In this document: positions 44,060-52,920 of the stretch, one piece after another | Layout: the number at the start of each line of letters is the position of its first letter | How positions within the stretch are numbered: the stretch's first letter is position 1 | DNA from: Actinoplanes sp. N902-109 | GTDB lineage: Bacteria; Actinomycetota; Actinomycetes; Mycobacteriales; Micromonosporaceae | NCBI RefSeq assembly: GCF_000389965.1 | Contig: NC_021191.1 | Coordinates: forward strand, 6,635,501 to 6,699,500 | DNA length: 64,000 bases | Reading direction: 5' to 3' | Position numbers and translations under genes: made by a program | Notes under the pieces: generated by a model | What the model was told of the DNA's origin: nothing | Seen by the model: only the letters and a program-made list of their open reading frames with translations | Databases searched by the model: none

Positions 44060-44470
44060 AGGGCGTCGGCAAGGGCGACCGGCAAGGGCGAGATTGCGGC
44101 AATCAACCGTCGCCGCCCGCGGAGCTGCTGTGCTGCCGGCAGGCCAGGCTCGCATCGACGCCAGTCCACGCCGACCACAGCCGGTTGCCTACCCTGTCAT
44201 CCGCCGAGAACCCCGCCCATCCAGCGCGCACCCGGCGAGCCGTTCCGGACGACCCGCCGGGGCGAGATCGCTGACTACAAAACGCTGTCGCCCGCTGAGC
44301 TGCTGTGGTCTCGGCAAGCCAGGCTCGCATCGACGCAGTCCATGCGGACCACAATCGGTTGCCTACCTGTCATCCGCCGAGAAACCCTGCGTATCCAGCG
44401 CGCACCCGGCGATTGCTTTCGGACGACCCACAGGGGCGAGATCGCTGACCACAAACCGCGGCCGCCCGCC
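44060..44470. repeat. 174-bp imperfect tandem repeat, about 2.3 copies
   Basis: The landmark GGGCGAGATY recurs at 44086, 44260 and 44434, exactly 174 bp apart. Each unit includes a GAGCTGCTGTG block, GCCAGGCTCGCATCGACGC, GGTTGCCTACC and TCATCCGCCGAGAA. The third copy is cut short near 44470. Copies differ mainly by substitutions and one short indel pair. No coding function is evident. Confidence 0.8.
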
Positions 44471-45009
44471 GTGACCGCCACGATCGGCTCGGCCAGCACA
44501 GACGTGACACCCGGCATCGGACGCCGCCTCATCAAGCGCCTCGCGCAGCACGCTGCCGTCGCGCGCCCGCGCCGACCCCACGCCACCACCGCCGCGGACG
44601 CTCGGCCCACGCCCACGCCGGCCCCACACCACCACCGCAGCGGACGCCCGCCGCATGCCAGAGCCGACCCCACCACCACCGCTACGGACACCCGGCCCAC
44701 GCCCGAGCCGATCCCCACGCCACGTCCGCTGCGGGCGCCCGGCGGTGCGTGAGGACGCCCCCAGCCCCGATTGCGAGCCGTTCGCGTTCGAAAGGCCGCT
44801 TCGGGTGACATGCCGCCGCGCTGGCCGACCGGCGCCCGCGGTCCCTGATGCACGGTGAGCGCCCGGTGGCCGATCCGAACGGCTGCCCGGTGGCCGGTCC
44901 GAGGGCTGCCCGGCGGCCGCCCCGAAAGGCTGCCCGGTGGCCGATCCGAAAGGCTGGCTGGTGCCGCCGGGTTGGTGGGTGCTGCGGGTTGCGGGGATCG
45001 CCTCTGTGC

Positions 45010-45492
45010 TCAGGTGACGGCTACGAGGACCGCCTGGCCGGTGGTGGCCGCGGCGCGGTAGAAGCGGCGGAGTTCGTCGACGTAGGGCAGCAGGTAGTCG
45101 TTGAATTCCTCGTCGCCGCCGTCCCACACCATGGGGTAGATGGTGTTCTCGGTCATGGCGTCGGGGTCGAAGCGGGCGCGCAGCGTGTCGGCGTCCACGG
45201 CGTCCAGACCGGCGGCGACCGCGCGGACCGTGTCGGCGTCGAGCAGGCGCGCGGGACCGTAGTCGCCCTCGGGGCCGATGGGCCGGCCGCCGAGGATGGA
45301 CTCGCCGGCGCCGGGGGTGGTCTCCCAGGCGCTGCCGGTCAGCAGGAAGTGGATGCCGTGCCACGACTTGTCCAGGTCGAGCTCCGGTTCGACCGGCCGG
45401 GTGTACACGAGATCCGGGGCGAGCCCGGGATTGTCGCGCAGGGCTCGCAGCTGGTCGTCGGACAGGCGGCGGCCGATGAACGTCATGCCCAT
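45010..45492 (-). CDS. DUF1877 (YfbM-like) protein
   Basis: 160 aa. Begins MGMTFIGRRLSDDQLRAL and holds LDLDKSWHGIHFLLTG, ARFDPDAMTENTIYPMVW and NDYLLPYVDELRRFYRAAA, all typical of DUF1877. Biochemical role unknown. The start is 9 bp after the stop of the upstream isochorismatase gene, implying co-transcription. Confidence 0.88.
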   Translation of the reverse strand: MGMTFIGRRLSDDQLRALRDNPGLAPDLVYTRPVEPELDLDKSWHGIHFLLTGSAWETTPGAGESILGGRPIGPEGDYGPARLLDADTVRAVAAGLDAVDADTLRARFDPDAMTENTIYPMVWDGGDEEFNDYLLPYVDELRRFYRAAATTGQAVLVAVT

Positions 45493-45501
45493 GGCGATCT
45501 C

Positions 45502-46053
45502 CTAGCCGAAGGTGAGGTCGGCGGTGGTGATCACGGCGGCGGTGCGGCCGGGTGCCCGCTGGCCGGCCCAGTAGAGGTTGGTGTGGGCGATCACCTTGTC
45601 CGGCGTCGGTGCACCCCAGCCCGTCAGATCCTCGGTGGTGTGCGCGTCGCCGACCAGGGTGACGTCGTAGCCGCGGGTGAAGGCGCCGTGCATCGTCGAG
45701 CGCACGCACATGTCGCTCTGTGCGCCCGTGATCACCAGCCGGCCGGCGCCCGCCGCGGCCAGCGCCGCCTCCAGGTCGGTGTCCTCGAAGGAGTCGCCGT
45801 AGCGCTTGTGGATCAGCGGCTCGTCCGCGGCCGGCTCGAGCTCGGGCACGATCTGCCACCCGGGGCTGCCGTGGACCAGGTCGTCGTCACTGTGCTGCAC
45901 CCAGATCACCGGCACCCCGGCCGTGCGGGCCTTGCCGACCGTGGCAGCGATGTTCGCCACCACCGCGGCGCGCTCGTGGGCGCCGGCGACGACAGCGTTC
46001 TGCACGTCGATGACCAGCACGGCGGTGGCGGGACGGCGCTCGATCGTTGTCAT
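45502..46053 (-). CDS. Isochorismatase-like cysteine hydrolase
   Basis: 183 aa. Catalytic triad of the family: Asp in VLVIDVQNAVV, Lys in HKRYGDSF, Cys in GAQSDMCVRSTMHGAF. Substrate unknown (nicotinamidase, isochorismate or amide hydrolase types share this fold). Divergent from the gene at 46090, with a 36-bp gap. Confidence 0.9.
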   Translation of the reverse strand: MTTIERRPATAVLVIDVQNAVVAGAHERAAVVANIAATVGKARTAGVPVIWVQHSDDDLVHGSPGWQIVPELEPAADEPLIHKRYGDSFEDTDLEAALAAAGAGRLVITGAQSDMCVRSTMHGAFTRGYDVTLVGDAHTTEDLTGWGAPTPDKVIAHTNLYWAGQRAPGRTAAVITTADLTFG

Positions 46054-46089
46054 GCGCCGACCCTAGATCGTGGGTGTGACAATTCCGGG

Positions 46090-47037
46090 ATGCTTGCTGA
46101 TCATGATGCCCGGCGGTCGGCCGCCCTGGCGACCATGCGGGACCGCTTCCCGCTGGTCCAGGAGCGGGTGCGGCGGGTGTACGGGCTGCGGCTGCCCCGC
46201 CAGCTGGCCGTGTTCGCCGCCTTCTGGGCAAGCACGGCCGGGCCGGAACGCTCGGCGCTGGAGGACGCGCTGATGGTCAGCCCGTGGGGGATCACGGATT
46301 ACTTCCTGGGTGATGCCGTCGCTCGCGACGGGCTCGACGAACGGTTGCATGCTCGCTTCCGGCGCGATCCCGCGGAGTTCGTCACCGTCATGGCCGGCGG
46401 CTCCGACGGACTGCATGTCGGATTGTGGTACGACGACCCGGCCGCGTTGCCGTCGCTGATCGTGCACAACTACGCCCGGGACTCGGCTGAGACGTGGCCC
46501 TGCGGCGCCCCCACGCTGCTGGGTGTGCTGCGCGGGATGATCGACCCGGCCGACAAGCGCATGCTGCCGCTGACCGCCGCGCTGGACTGGTTCGCCCCGG
46601 CCGACGAGAAAGCCCTGGAGGCCGATGAGAAAGCCCTGAAGGCCGACGAAGAAGCGGCGGAAGCCGACCGGGAAGCGGGCGATGGCAGCGCACCGCGGGC
46701 GTACAGTGCGGTCTCGGTCTTCCCCATGGTGCCGCCGGGCAGCGGCGATGCCCAGCTCGCCGAGTCCGAGGACCGGCTGGCCGCGTTCACGGGTGACCCG
46801 CGGCGGGCTGCGCGCTGGCTCGCCGACGCCGCGAACGATCTGGCTGCGGGCCGGCCGGCGCTGGCTCTCGCGGTCGGGCAGGAGGTGCACTGGCTCGATC
46901 GCGACGACTTCCGGGAACAGGGCCGGGAGCTGCTGCTCGGTGCCTACCGGATGCTCGGGCGGGACGCGCTCGCGGAGATCGCACGGGTGCATGCCGAGCA
47001 CCGCGACCTGGCTGACGTGCAGGTTCTGCTGCGCTGA
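46090..47037 (+). CDS. ADP-ribosylation family (HPF1-like) protein
   Basis: 315 aa, ATG at 46090. The conserved block LRLPRQLAVFAAFWAS, MVSPWGITDYFLGD, RDGLDERLHARFRRDPAEFV, DGLHVGLWYDDP and VHNYARDS matches bacterial proteins annotated as ADP-ribosylation family, related to the HPF1 fold. Residues about 175-196 form a charged repeat (DEKALEADEKALKADEEAAE) inserted in the middle. The C-terminal helical part (AARWLADAANDLAAGRPALA) resembles a TPR. No partner PARP is seen nearby. Confidence 0.7.
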   Translation: MLADHDARRSAALATMRDRFPLVQERVRRVYGLRLPRQLAVFAAFWASTAGPERSALEDALMVSPWGITDYFLGDAVARDGLDERLHARFRRDPAEFVTVMAGGSDGLHVGLWYDDPAALPSLIVHNYARDSAETWPCGAPTLLGVLRGMIDPADKRMLPLTAALDWFAPADEKALEADEKALKADEEAAEADREAGDGSAPRAYSAVSVFPMVPPGSGDAQLAESEDRLAAFTGDPRRAARWLADAANDLAAGRPALALAVGQEVHWLDRDDFREQGRELLLGAYRMLGRDALAEIARVHAEHRDLADVQVLLR

Positions 47038-47061
47038 CGACCTCCGTCGAGGGCTGGTCAC

Positions 47062-47088
47062 GAAGATATCTTGGTTGCCGATATATTA
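47062..47088. promoter_or_regulatory. Candidate PadR operator/promoter
   Basis: AT-rich island with the palindrome AAGATATCTT and a nearby GATATATTA directly before the PadR start at 47095. PadR proteins often bind such ATAT-rich dyads to repress themselves; that role is inferred. Confidence 0.4.
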
Positions 47089-47094
47089 CCGGGC

Positions 47095-47424
47095 ATGCCT
47101 GATCCTCTCCGGGAACCGACGTTCCTGATCCTGATGGCGCTGGCGGATGCGCCGCGTCATGGTTACGGCCTGATCGCCGAGGTCGACCGGTTGTCCGACG
47201 GGCGCGTGGCGCTGCGGCCGGGCACGTTGTACGGCGCGCTGGACCGGCTGGCCGACGACGGGCTGGTGGCGCGCGACCGCGAGGAGGTCGTCGACGGACG
47301 GCTGCGGCGCTACTACCGGCTCACCCCGGACGGGGCGGGCGCGCTGCGGGCCGAGACCGAGCGGATGCGCCGGCACGTCGAGGCGGCGACGGCGAAGCTG
47401 CGTACGGGCGGGGCGTGGGCGTGA
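47095..47424 (+). CDS. PadR-family transcriptional regulator
   Basis: 109 aa from the ATG at 47095. Winged helix: LILMALADAPRHGYGLIAEV, LRPGTLYGALDRLADDGLVA, LRRYYRLTPDGAGALRAETE. Short PadR-s2 type. Its TGA overlaps the GTG of the membrane protein, so the pair forms an operon, probably a self-regulated membrane function. Confidence 0.92.
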   Translation: MPDPLREPTFLILMALADAPRHGYGLIAEVDRLSDGRVALRPGTLYGALDRLADDGLVARDREEVVDGRLRRYYRLTPDGAGALRAETERMRRHVEAATAKLRTGGAWA

Positions 47425-48446
47425 GCGACGACAACTACTACCGGCTGCTGTTCGCCTACCCCCGGCGGTACCGGCAGGAACGGGGACGCGAGCTCGTCGA
47501 CACGTACCGGATGATGGCTGGGGACCGCGACCGGCCGCGGCTGACCGACGCCACCGACCTGATCATGGGTGGGGTGCGGGAGCGGCTGCGCGCCGCCGGA
47601 CTGGCCGGGCTGGCCGACGCGCTGCCGGTGGCCGCGGTGTTCGCGCTCAGCGCGTTGAGTGCCCTGTCGGTGGTGTACCTGGTGGTCTACGAGTTCCACC
47701 CGGCCACCGCGGAGGGCCTGGGCTCGTTCGGGCCGTTCGCCACGTTCTTCGTGTTCGCCTATGTGGGCTGGCTGGTGACCGCTGTCCTGGCGGCCGTCGC
47801 TCCGGGACGCCCGGCGCGCATCGGTTCGGCCGTCTCGTTGGCGCTGCTGCTGGCGGCCGTCGGCTTGCGGCTGGCGCACACGTCCGTACCGGATCTGAAG
47901 ATGTTCCTGCCGTTCGCGCTGGGGGTGCTCGGCGTGGTGGCGCTGCCCCTGCCCACGGTGACGTCCCGCGCGGCCCGGCTGGCGCCGGTGCTCGCCGCGG
48001 TCGGCACCGCGCTCGCGGCGGCGGTGCGGCTGCCGATCGGCTCGCCCGACCTGTGGCACGCCACCAGCCTGTGGCAGGCGGGGCCGGAAAGCTACGCCAC
48101 CTGCTGCAGCTACCGGCTGCCGGCGTCCTACCCGCTGCACCTCACCGCTATCGGGCTGCTGCTGGCCGGGGTCGTCGCCGCGCTGTGGTACCTGCGGCGG
48201 GGCAGTGCGCGGGGTGGCTGGCTGTTGCTGGTGCTGGCGACGCCGATCGCCGGGCTGGAGGCGTTGCAGCTGGCGACCACCAGTTCCATCGGCACGCTGG
48301 CCTTGCGGGTCACCGGGCTCATCGAGCTGCAGGTGTGCGTGGCCGGGCTGATCGTCATCGCGTTCACCGCGTTCGTCGCCCCGCTGCTGATCGCCGCGCT
48401 CGGCGGGGTCCTGCGGATCACCCGCCGCGGGAAGACGACCTTCTAG
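47421..48446 (+). CDS. Membrane protein coupled to PadR
   Basis: 341 aa from the GTG at 47421 (GTGA overlap). A cytosolic head (MSDDNYYRLLFAYPRRYRQE, GRELVDTYRMMAG) as in PadR-associated proteins, then about 8 membrane helices. Not recognised beyond this. The TAG stop is made of TA target bases plus the first G of the IS630 relic; before insertion a TAG would also have been present (CTAG). Confidence 0.75.
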   Translation: MSDDNYYRLLFAYPRRYRQERGRELVDTYRMMAGDRDRPRLTDATDLIMGGVRERLRAAGLAGLADALPVAAVFALSALSALSVVYLVVYEFHPATAEGLGSFGPFATFFVFAYVGWLVTAVLAAVAPGRPARIGSAVSLALLLAAVGLRLAHTSVPDLKMFLPFALGVLGVVALPLPTVTSRAARLAPVLAAVGTALAAAVRLPIGSPDLWHATSLWQAGPESYATCCSYRLPASYPLHLTAIGLLLAGVVAALWYLRRGSARGGWLLLVLATPIAGLEALQLATTSSIGTLALRVTGLIELQVCVAGLIVIAFTAFVAPLLIAALGGVLRITRRGKTTF

Positions 48447-49115
48447 TGCTCTGACCACGAACGTTTGAGGTGTTGGGGTCAAGCTGCTCTGGTGGCGGGT
48501 TGGCCCCAGCGTCGCCTGCGTTCGCTGCGGGCGCATTCGCGGCCTCGATCGGGTTGGCCCAGGACGCGCGTAGGCCGGGGTGAAACACAACTCGACCTTG
48601 TTGCGGGCCGCCCAGGCGCGGATCGTCTTGCCTTTGTGCGCGGACAGGTTGTCCAGGATGACGTAGATCGGTGCGCCGTCCGGTCTTGCCTGGCGAATCG
48701 ACTTCAGCGCGGCCAGGGTGTTCGCCGCGCTCTTGCGGCGCCGGACGCCGTGCAGGTTGTGATAGTTCGCGGGTAGCCGATACGGGTGGCCCCGGGGTGC
48801 CCAGCCCGAGCCGGCCTGCGGACGGATGACCAGCGGCCCGAACTCGTCGAACGCGAACACCCGTTGCGGAAAGCGCTGGCGAATGCTCCACCGGGTGAAC
48901 GGCAGCCGCAAGGCTTCGGGGCGGGTGTTGGCCGTCGTGACGATGTACTGCTCGTCGTCAGGACTGATCTGGCGGGGACGGCCACCCGCCCATCGAGGGT
49001 CCAGACTGGCCATACCCCTCTGGTTGAACCGATGAATGACCTGCCGGATCGTGTCCTCGTCGGCCTGCACGAGACGGGTGATACGTAGCAGCTGCTGACC
49101 TCGTGATCAGAGCGC
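48446..49115 (-). mobile_element. Internally deleted IS630-family element
   Basis: Imperfect terminal inverted repeats GTGCTCTGACCACGA (48446 onward) and GCGCTCTGATCACGA (read inward from 49115), flanked by TA duplications at 48444-48445 and 49116-49117. 670 bp against about 1.1 kb for intact relatives. The target was CTAG, the known IS630 preference, shared by the stop codons of both flanking genes. Confidence 0.8.
48540..49099 (-). pseudogene. IS630 transposase relic
   Basis: Reads LVQADEDTIRQVIHRFNQRG, SLDPRWAGGRPRQISPDDEQ, FTRWSIRQ, then jumps to FPQRVFAFDEFGPLVIRPQA, TLAALKSIRQARPDGAPIYV, ILDNLSAHKGKTIRAWAARN, KVELCFTPAYA. Against family members about 55 residues after WSIR, about 20 before TLAALKS, the N-terminal 40 and the C-terminus are missing. 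A frameshift near 48570 precedes SWANPIEA. DDE Asp residues are partly kept (FDEFGP, LDNLSAHKG). Not functional. Confidence 0.8.
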
Positions 49116-49783
49116 TAGCCCCAGAGGCGGACGAACAGCACGCCGAGCACGTCCAGGATGACCAGCAGGATCGGCCGGCTGAGCGGGAAGAAGCAGCAGA
49201 TGAGCAGGATGAGCACGCCGATGTTCTTGTCCTCGAACCACAAGCGCATCCACTGCATGCCCGCGCCCGGCCGGCGCAGCGCCGACCACAGCGCGCCGAA
49301 GCCGTCCAGCGGCGGGATCGGGATCAGCGCCAGCAGGCCGAAGGTCAGCAGGCCCACGGCGAACGACAGCAGCACCTGCTCACCGACCGGCAGGGCGATG
49401 CCGTGCAGCACGTCCGACGGGAGCAGGTAGCCGAGCACGTTGAGCGGGGTGGTCAGGGCGTAGGCGAGGAAGAACAGCTGCGCGGCGAGGATGCACACCA
49501 CCGGGCCGGACAGGAAGACCGCCGCTGCCCGGCCTCGGCCGCGCCAGCGCGGGATCTCGTCCACCGGGATGATCTTGCCCCAGCCCTGGCCGCCGACGGC
49601 CGCGGCGAACGCGCCGAACGGGTCGATGTCCTCGCGCAGCCGGGGGCCGATCGGCTCGCGGCGGTCGACCAGGCCCAGGGTGCGGGCGCAGAGCCGGACC
49701 GCGACCGCGCGCAGCACCAGGGCCAGCAGGAACGCGGCGACCAGCGCGACGAACGCCACCGGCTCGCCGAGGGCGAACAGCAA
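49115..49783 (-). CDS. Site-2-protease-like membrane protein without HExxH
   Basis: 222 aa with six hydrophobic segments. It keeps the M50 C-terminal motif as PIPPLDGFGALWSALRRP and DPFGAFAAAVGGQGWGK, but where HExxH should be it has LRAVAVRL, so zinc binding is lost. It begins 3 bp after the parA stop and is likely co-transcribed with parA. Role unknown. Confidence 0.72.
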   Translation of the reverse strand: MLFALGEPVAFVALVAAFLLALVLRAVAVRLCARTLGLVDRREPIGPRLREDIDPFGAFAAAVGGQGWGKIIPVDEIPRWRGRGRAAAVFLSGPVVCILAAQLFFLAYALTTPLNVLGYLLPSDVLHGIALPVGEQVLLSFAVGLLTFGLLALIPIPPLDGFGALWSALRRPGAGMQWMRLWFEDKNIGVLILLICCFFPLSRPILLVILDVLGVLFVRLWG

Positions 49784-49786
49784 CGC

Positions 49787-50719
49787 CTAGCCTCGTTCGG
49801 CCTTGGCCGCGATGACCTCCCGCGCGAGCTGGCGGTAGTTGCGGGCGCCGGAGGACGCCGGGTCGAGCGAGGTGATCGGCGCCCCGGCCACGGTGGACTC
49901 GGGGAACTTCACGGTCTTGGTGATGACCGTCTGGTAGACCTTGTCGCCGAACGCCTCGACCACGCGCTGCAGCACCTGCCGGCAGTGCGTGGTGCGGCTG
50001 TCGTACATGGTCGCCAGGATGCCCTCGAGCTCGAGGTCGAAGTTGAGCCGCTCGCGCACCTTGTCGATGGTGTCGAGCAGCAGCGCCACCCCGCGCAGGC
50101 TGAAGAACTCGCACTCCAGCGGGATCAGCACGCCGTGCGCGATGGTCAGCGCGTTGATGGCGAGCAGGCCCAGCGAGGGCTGGCAGTCGATCAGGATGAA
50201 GTCGTATTCCTTGCGCACCGTGCGCAGCACCCGCGCCAGCGCCATCTCCCGGGCGACCTCGTTGACCAGCTGGATCTCGGCCGCGGACAGGTCGATGTTG
50301 GCCGGCAGCAGGTGCAGCCCGGCCACGTCGGTCTTGATGATGACGTCCTCGGCGGTGACGTCGTCCTGCATCAGCAGGTTGTAGACGCTCAGGTCGAGGT
50401 TGTGCGGGTTGACGCCCAGGCCCACCGAGCAGGCGCCCTGCGGGTCGAAGTCGACCAGCAGCACCTTGCGGCCGTACTCGGCCAGGGCGGCGCCCAGATT
50501 GATGGTCGTGGTGGTCTTGCCCACCCCGCCCTTCTGGTTGGCCAGGGCGATGATCCGCGCCGGGCCGTGCCGGTCGGTCGGCATCGGCTCGGGGATCGGG
50601 CGGCGCATCGTGTACGCGGTCGGATCCGCGGGCCCCAGGTCAGCGCCCAGGTCGAGGGAATTCTGCTGGTCCCTCAGGGCCGAGGTCCACGCCTCCGCGC
50701 GCTCGTCGTGTCCCGCCAT
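49787..50719 (-). CDS. parA: ParA/Soj-type chromosome-partition ATPase
   Basis: 310 aa. Deviant Walker A NQKGGVGKTTTTINLGAALA, Walker A' VLLVDFDPQGACSVGLG, Walker B YDFILIDCQPSLGLLAINAL. The first about 50 residues are an extra disordered tail. No parB is adjacent, which fits the second actinobacterial ParA located in the xerD-scpA neighbourhood rather than the origin-linked parAB pair. Confidence 0.88.
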   Translation of the reverse strand: MAGHDERAEAWTSALRDQQNSLDLGADLGPADPTAYTMRRPIPEPMPTDRHGPARIIALANQKGGVGKTTTTINLGAALAEYGRKVLLVDFDPQGACSVGLGVNPHNLDLSVYNLLMQDDVTAEDVIIKTDVAGLHLLPANIDLSAAEIQLVNEVAREMALARVLRTVRKEYDFILIDCQPSLGLLAINALTIAHGVLIPLECEFFSLRGVALLLDTIDKVRERLNFDLELEGILATMYDSRTTHCRQVLQRVVEAFGDKVYQTVITKTVKFPESTVAGAPITSLDPASSGARNYRQLAREVIAAKAERG

Positions 50720-50833
50720 GTCCTCGCAGCCCCCTCTCGACCCGCAGCCGGAGCCGATGCCCGACTGTACGCCACCCGGGCCGCCCGTCCGGGGTCACCC
50801 GTTCGGCGTGTCGTGTCACGGGTGCTCATCGGC

Positions 50834-51718
50834 TCAACGAGCGCGCGGGTGTGCGGTGGCGTACACCTCGCGCAGCCGGTCCACTGTCACCAGCGTGTAC
50901 ACCTGAGTGGTGGTCACCGAGGCGTGCCCGAGCAGCTCCTGCACGACCCGCACGTCGGCGCCGCCGTCGAGCAGATGGGTCGCATAGGAGTGTCGCAATG
51001 TGTGCGGCGACACGGCGTGCGCCCCCTCCACCGGCAGCCCGGCCGCCTGGGCGCAGCGGTGCAGGATCGTCCACGCGCTCTGCCGCGACAGCACTCCCCC
51101 GCGGGCGTTCAGGAACACCGCCGGGCTGCCCTTGCCCTTGCTGCTCAGCGCGGGCCGCCCGCGCACCAGATAGGCGTCCAGCGCGGCCCGGGCGTACGAG
51201 CCCAGCGGCACCAGCCGGGTCCGCCCACCCTTGCCGTGCAGGGTCACCAGCGCCTGGTCGAGGTCGTCGACGGCCAGCCCCACGGCCTCGGAGATGCGCG
51301 CCCCCGTCCCGTACAGGAACTCCAGCAGCGCCCGGTCGCGCAGCGCAAGCGGATCATCGCCGGTGACCGTGGCCAGCAGCCGTGCCACCTGGTCCACGTC
51401 CAGGGCCTTGGGCAGCCGCTTGGCCGGCGCGGGCGGCTTGACCTCCCGGCTGACGTCCTGCCCGGCCAGGCCCTCGCGCGCGGCGAAGCGGTGCAGCCCG
51501 CGCACCGCCGAGACCGCCCGCGCCGCCGAGGCCGCCGCCAGGTCCGCCCGCAGCGCCACCAGGTGCCGGGTCACCTCGCCCGCCGTGACCGCGGCCAGGT
51601 CGGTGATGCCGGCCGCGGTCAGGAAATCGACATACCGATCAAGGTCGCGGCGGTACGAGGTGAGCGTGTTGCGCGACAGGCCACGCTCGACGCTCAGGTG
51701 GTCGAGATAGGTCCGCAC
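50834..51718 (-). CDS. xerD: Tyrosine recombinase XerD
   Basis: 294 aa from the GTG at 51718 (MRTYLDHLSVERGLSRNTLT). GGAGG farther upstream would better suit a CTG at about 51736, so the true start may be a few codons earlier. Catalytic residues: Arg in GTGARISEAVGL, Lys in GKGGRTR, His-x-x-Arg in SPHTLRHSYATHLL, His in LGHASVTTTQ, Tyr in VYTLVTVDRLREVY. Resolves chromosome dimers at dif with XerC. Confidence 0.93.
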   Translation of the reverse strand: MRTYLDHLSVERGLSRNTLTSYRRDLDRYVDFLTAAGITDLAAVTAGEVTRHLVALRADLAAASAARAVSAVRGLHRFAAREGLAGQDVSREVKPPAPAKRLPKALDVDQVARLLATVTGDDPLALRDRALLEFLYGTGARISEAVGLAVDDLDQALVTLHGKGGRTRLVPLGSYARAALDAYLVRGRPALSSKGKGSPAVFLNARGGVLSRQSAWTILHRCAQAAGLPVEGAHAVSPHTLRHSYATHLLDGGADVRVVQELLGHASVTTTQVYTLVTVDRLREVYATAHPRAR

Positions 51719-51735
51719 CGCCCGGTCCAGCTGGG

Positions 51736-52851
51736 TCAGCTCAGCACCTCCGCCAGCGGCACCGCCCGCATGCCGTGCGCCTCGGCCACCGGGCCGTACG
51801 TGACGTCGCCGGCGTGCGTGTTGAGTCCCAGCGCGAGCGCCGGATCGGCCCGGACGGCGTCGCGCCAGCCGCGGTTGGCCAGCTCCAGCGCGTACGGCAG
51901 GGTGACGTTGGTCAGCGCGTAGGTGCTGGTGTGCGGCACCGCCCCGGGCATGTTGGCCACGCAGTAGAACATCGACTGGTGCACCGGGTAGACCGGGTCG
52001 GCGTGGGTGGTGGGCCGCGAGTCCTCGAAGCAGCCGCCCTGGTCGATCGCGATGTCCACGAGCACGCTGCCCGGCTTCATCCGCGACACCAGGTCGTTGG
52101 GGATCAGGTTCGGTGCCTTCGCGCCCGGCACCAGCACCGCGCCGATCACCAGGTCGGCGTCGATCACGGCCTTCTCGATCTCGTACGCGTTGGAGGCGAT
52201 CGTCTGCAGATGCCCGCGGTAGTCCGCGTCGGCCGCCCGCAACCGGGCGATGTTCTTGTCCAGCACCAGCACCTCGGCCTGCATGCCCAGCGCGATGGCC
52301 GCCGCGTTCATGCCCGACACGCCGGCCCCGATCACCACGACCTTGGCCTGGTAGACGCCCGGTACGCCACCCATCAGCACGCCGCGCCCGCCGCCGGAGC
52401 GCATCAGGTGGTACGCCCCGACCTGGGGGGCCAGCCGACCGGCGACCTCGGACATCGGCGCCAGCAGCGGCAGCGAGCGGTCGGGCAGCTCCACGGTCTC
52501 GTACGCGATGCCGGTGACCTTGCGGTCCAGCAGCGCGTCGGTGCACTCCTTGGACGCGGCCAGGTGCAGGTAGGTGAACAGCACCTGCCCCTCGCGCATC
52601 CGCGCGTACTCCTCGGCGATCGGTTCCTTGACCTTGAGCACCAGGTCGGCGGCGCCCCACACGTCATCCGCGCCGCTCAGGACGGTCGCGCCCGCGCCCG
52701 CGTAGTCCGCGTCGCTGATCGAGGAGCCGGTGCCCGCCCCGGCCTGCACGAACACCTCGTGCCCCGCGCGGCGGAACTCGTTCACCCCGGCCGGGGTGAT
52801 CGCCACCCGGAACTCGTTGTTCTTGACTTCGCTGGGAATGCCGACCTTCAC
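51736..52851 (-). CDS. ald: Alanine dehydrogenase
   Basis: 371 aa, exactly the family length. GTG at 52849-52851 with GGAGGAAA upstream. MKVGIPSEVKNNEFRVAITP start, KVKEPIAEEY, YLHLAAS, Rossmann motif VVVIGAGVSGMNAAAIALGM, and the catalytic His/Asp region DIAIDQGGCFEDSRPTTHAD. Interconverts L-alanine and pyruvate with NADH. The xerD frame follows closely. Confidence 0.95.
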   Translation of the reverse strand: MKVGIPSEVKNNEFRVAITPAGVNEFRRAGHEVFVQAGAGTGSSISDADYAGAGATVLSGADDVWGAADLVLKVKEPIAEEYARMREGQVLFTYLHLAASKECTDALLDRKVTGIAYETVELPDRSLPLLAPMSEVAGRLAPQVGAYHLMRSGGGRGVLMGGVPGVYQAKVVVIGAGVSGMNAAAIALGMQAEVLVLDKNIARLRAADADYRGHLQTIASNAYEIEKAVIDADLVIGAVLVPGAKAPNLIPNDLVSRMKPGSVLVDIAIDQGGCFEDSRPTTHADPVYPVHQSMFYCVANMPGAVPHTSTYALTNVTLPYALELANRGWRDAVRADPALALGLNTHAGDVTYGPVAEAHGMRAVPLAEVLS

Positions 52852-52920
52852 GCTTTCCTCCGGGAGACGTCGATGGCTCCTACCGCAGACGGCCCGCCCA
52901 CCGGCGTACCGTCTCATGCT

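Larger units (their letters stand above)
43620..45009. other. 1.4-kb repeat-rich gene desert
   Basis: No supportable gene. Long open frames here arise from GC bias and repeats and lack domains or good start sites. Contents: a 15-bp minisatellite (43679-43783), a 174-bp imperfect tandem repeat (about 44060-44470), and C/A-rich low-complexity sequence to about 44750. Confidence 0.55.

Noticed and set aside
43889..44752. 287-codon plus-strand frame over the repeats
   Set aside because: Arg/Pro/Thr-rich low complexity from GC-biased repeats; start lacks a ribosome site.
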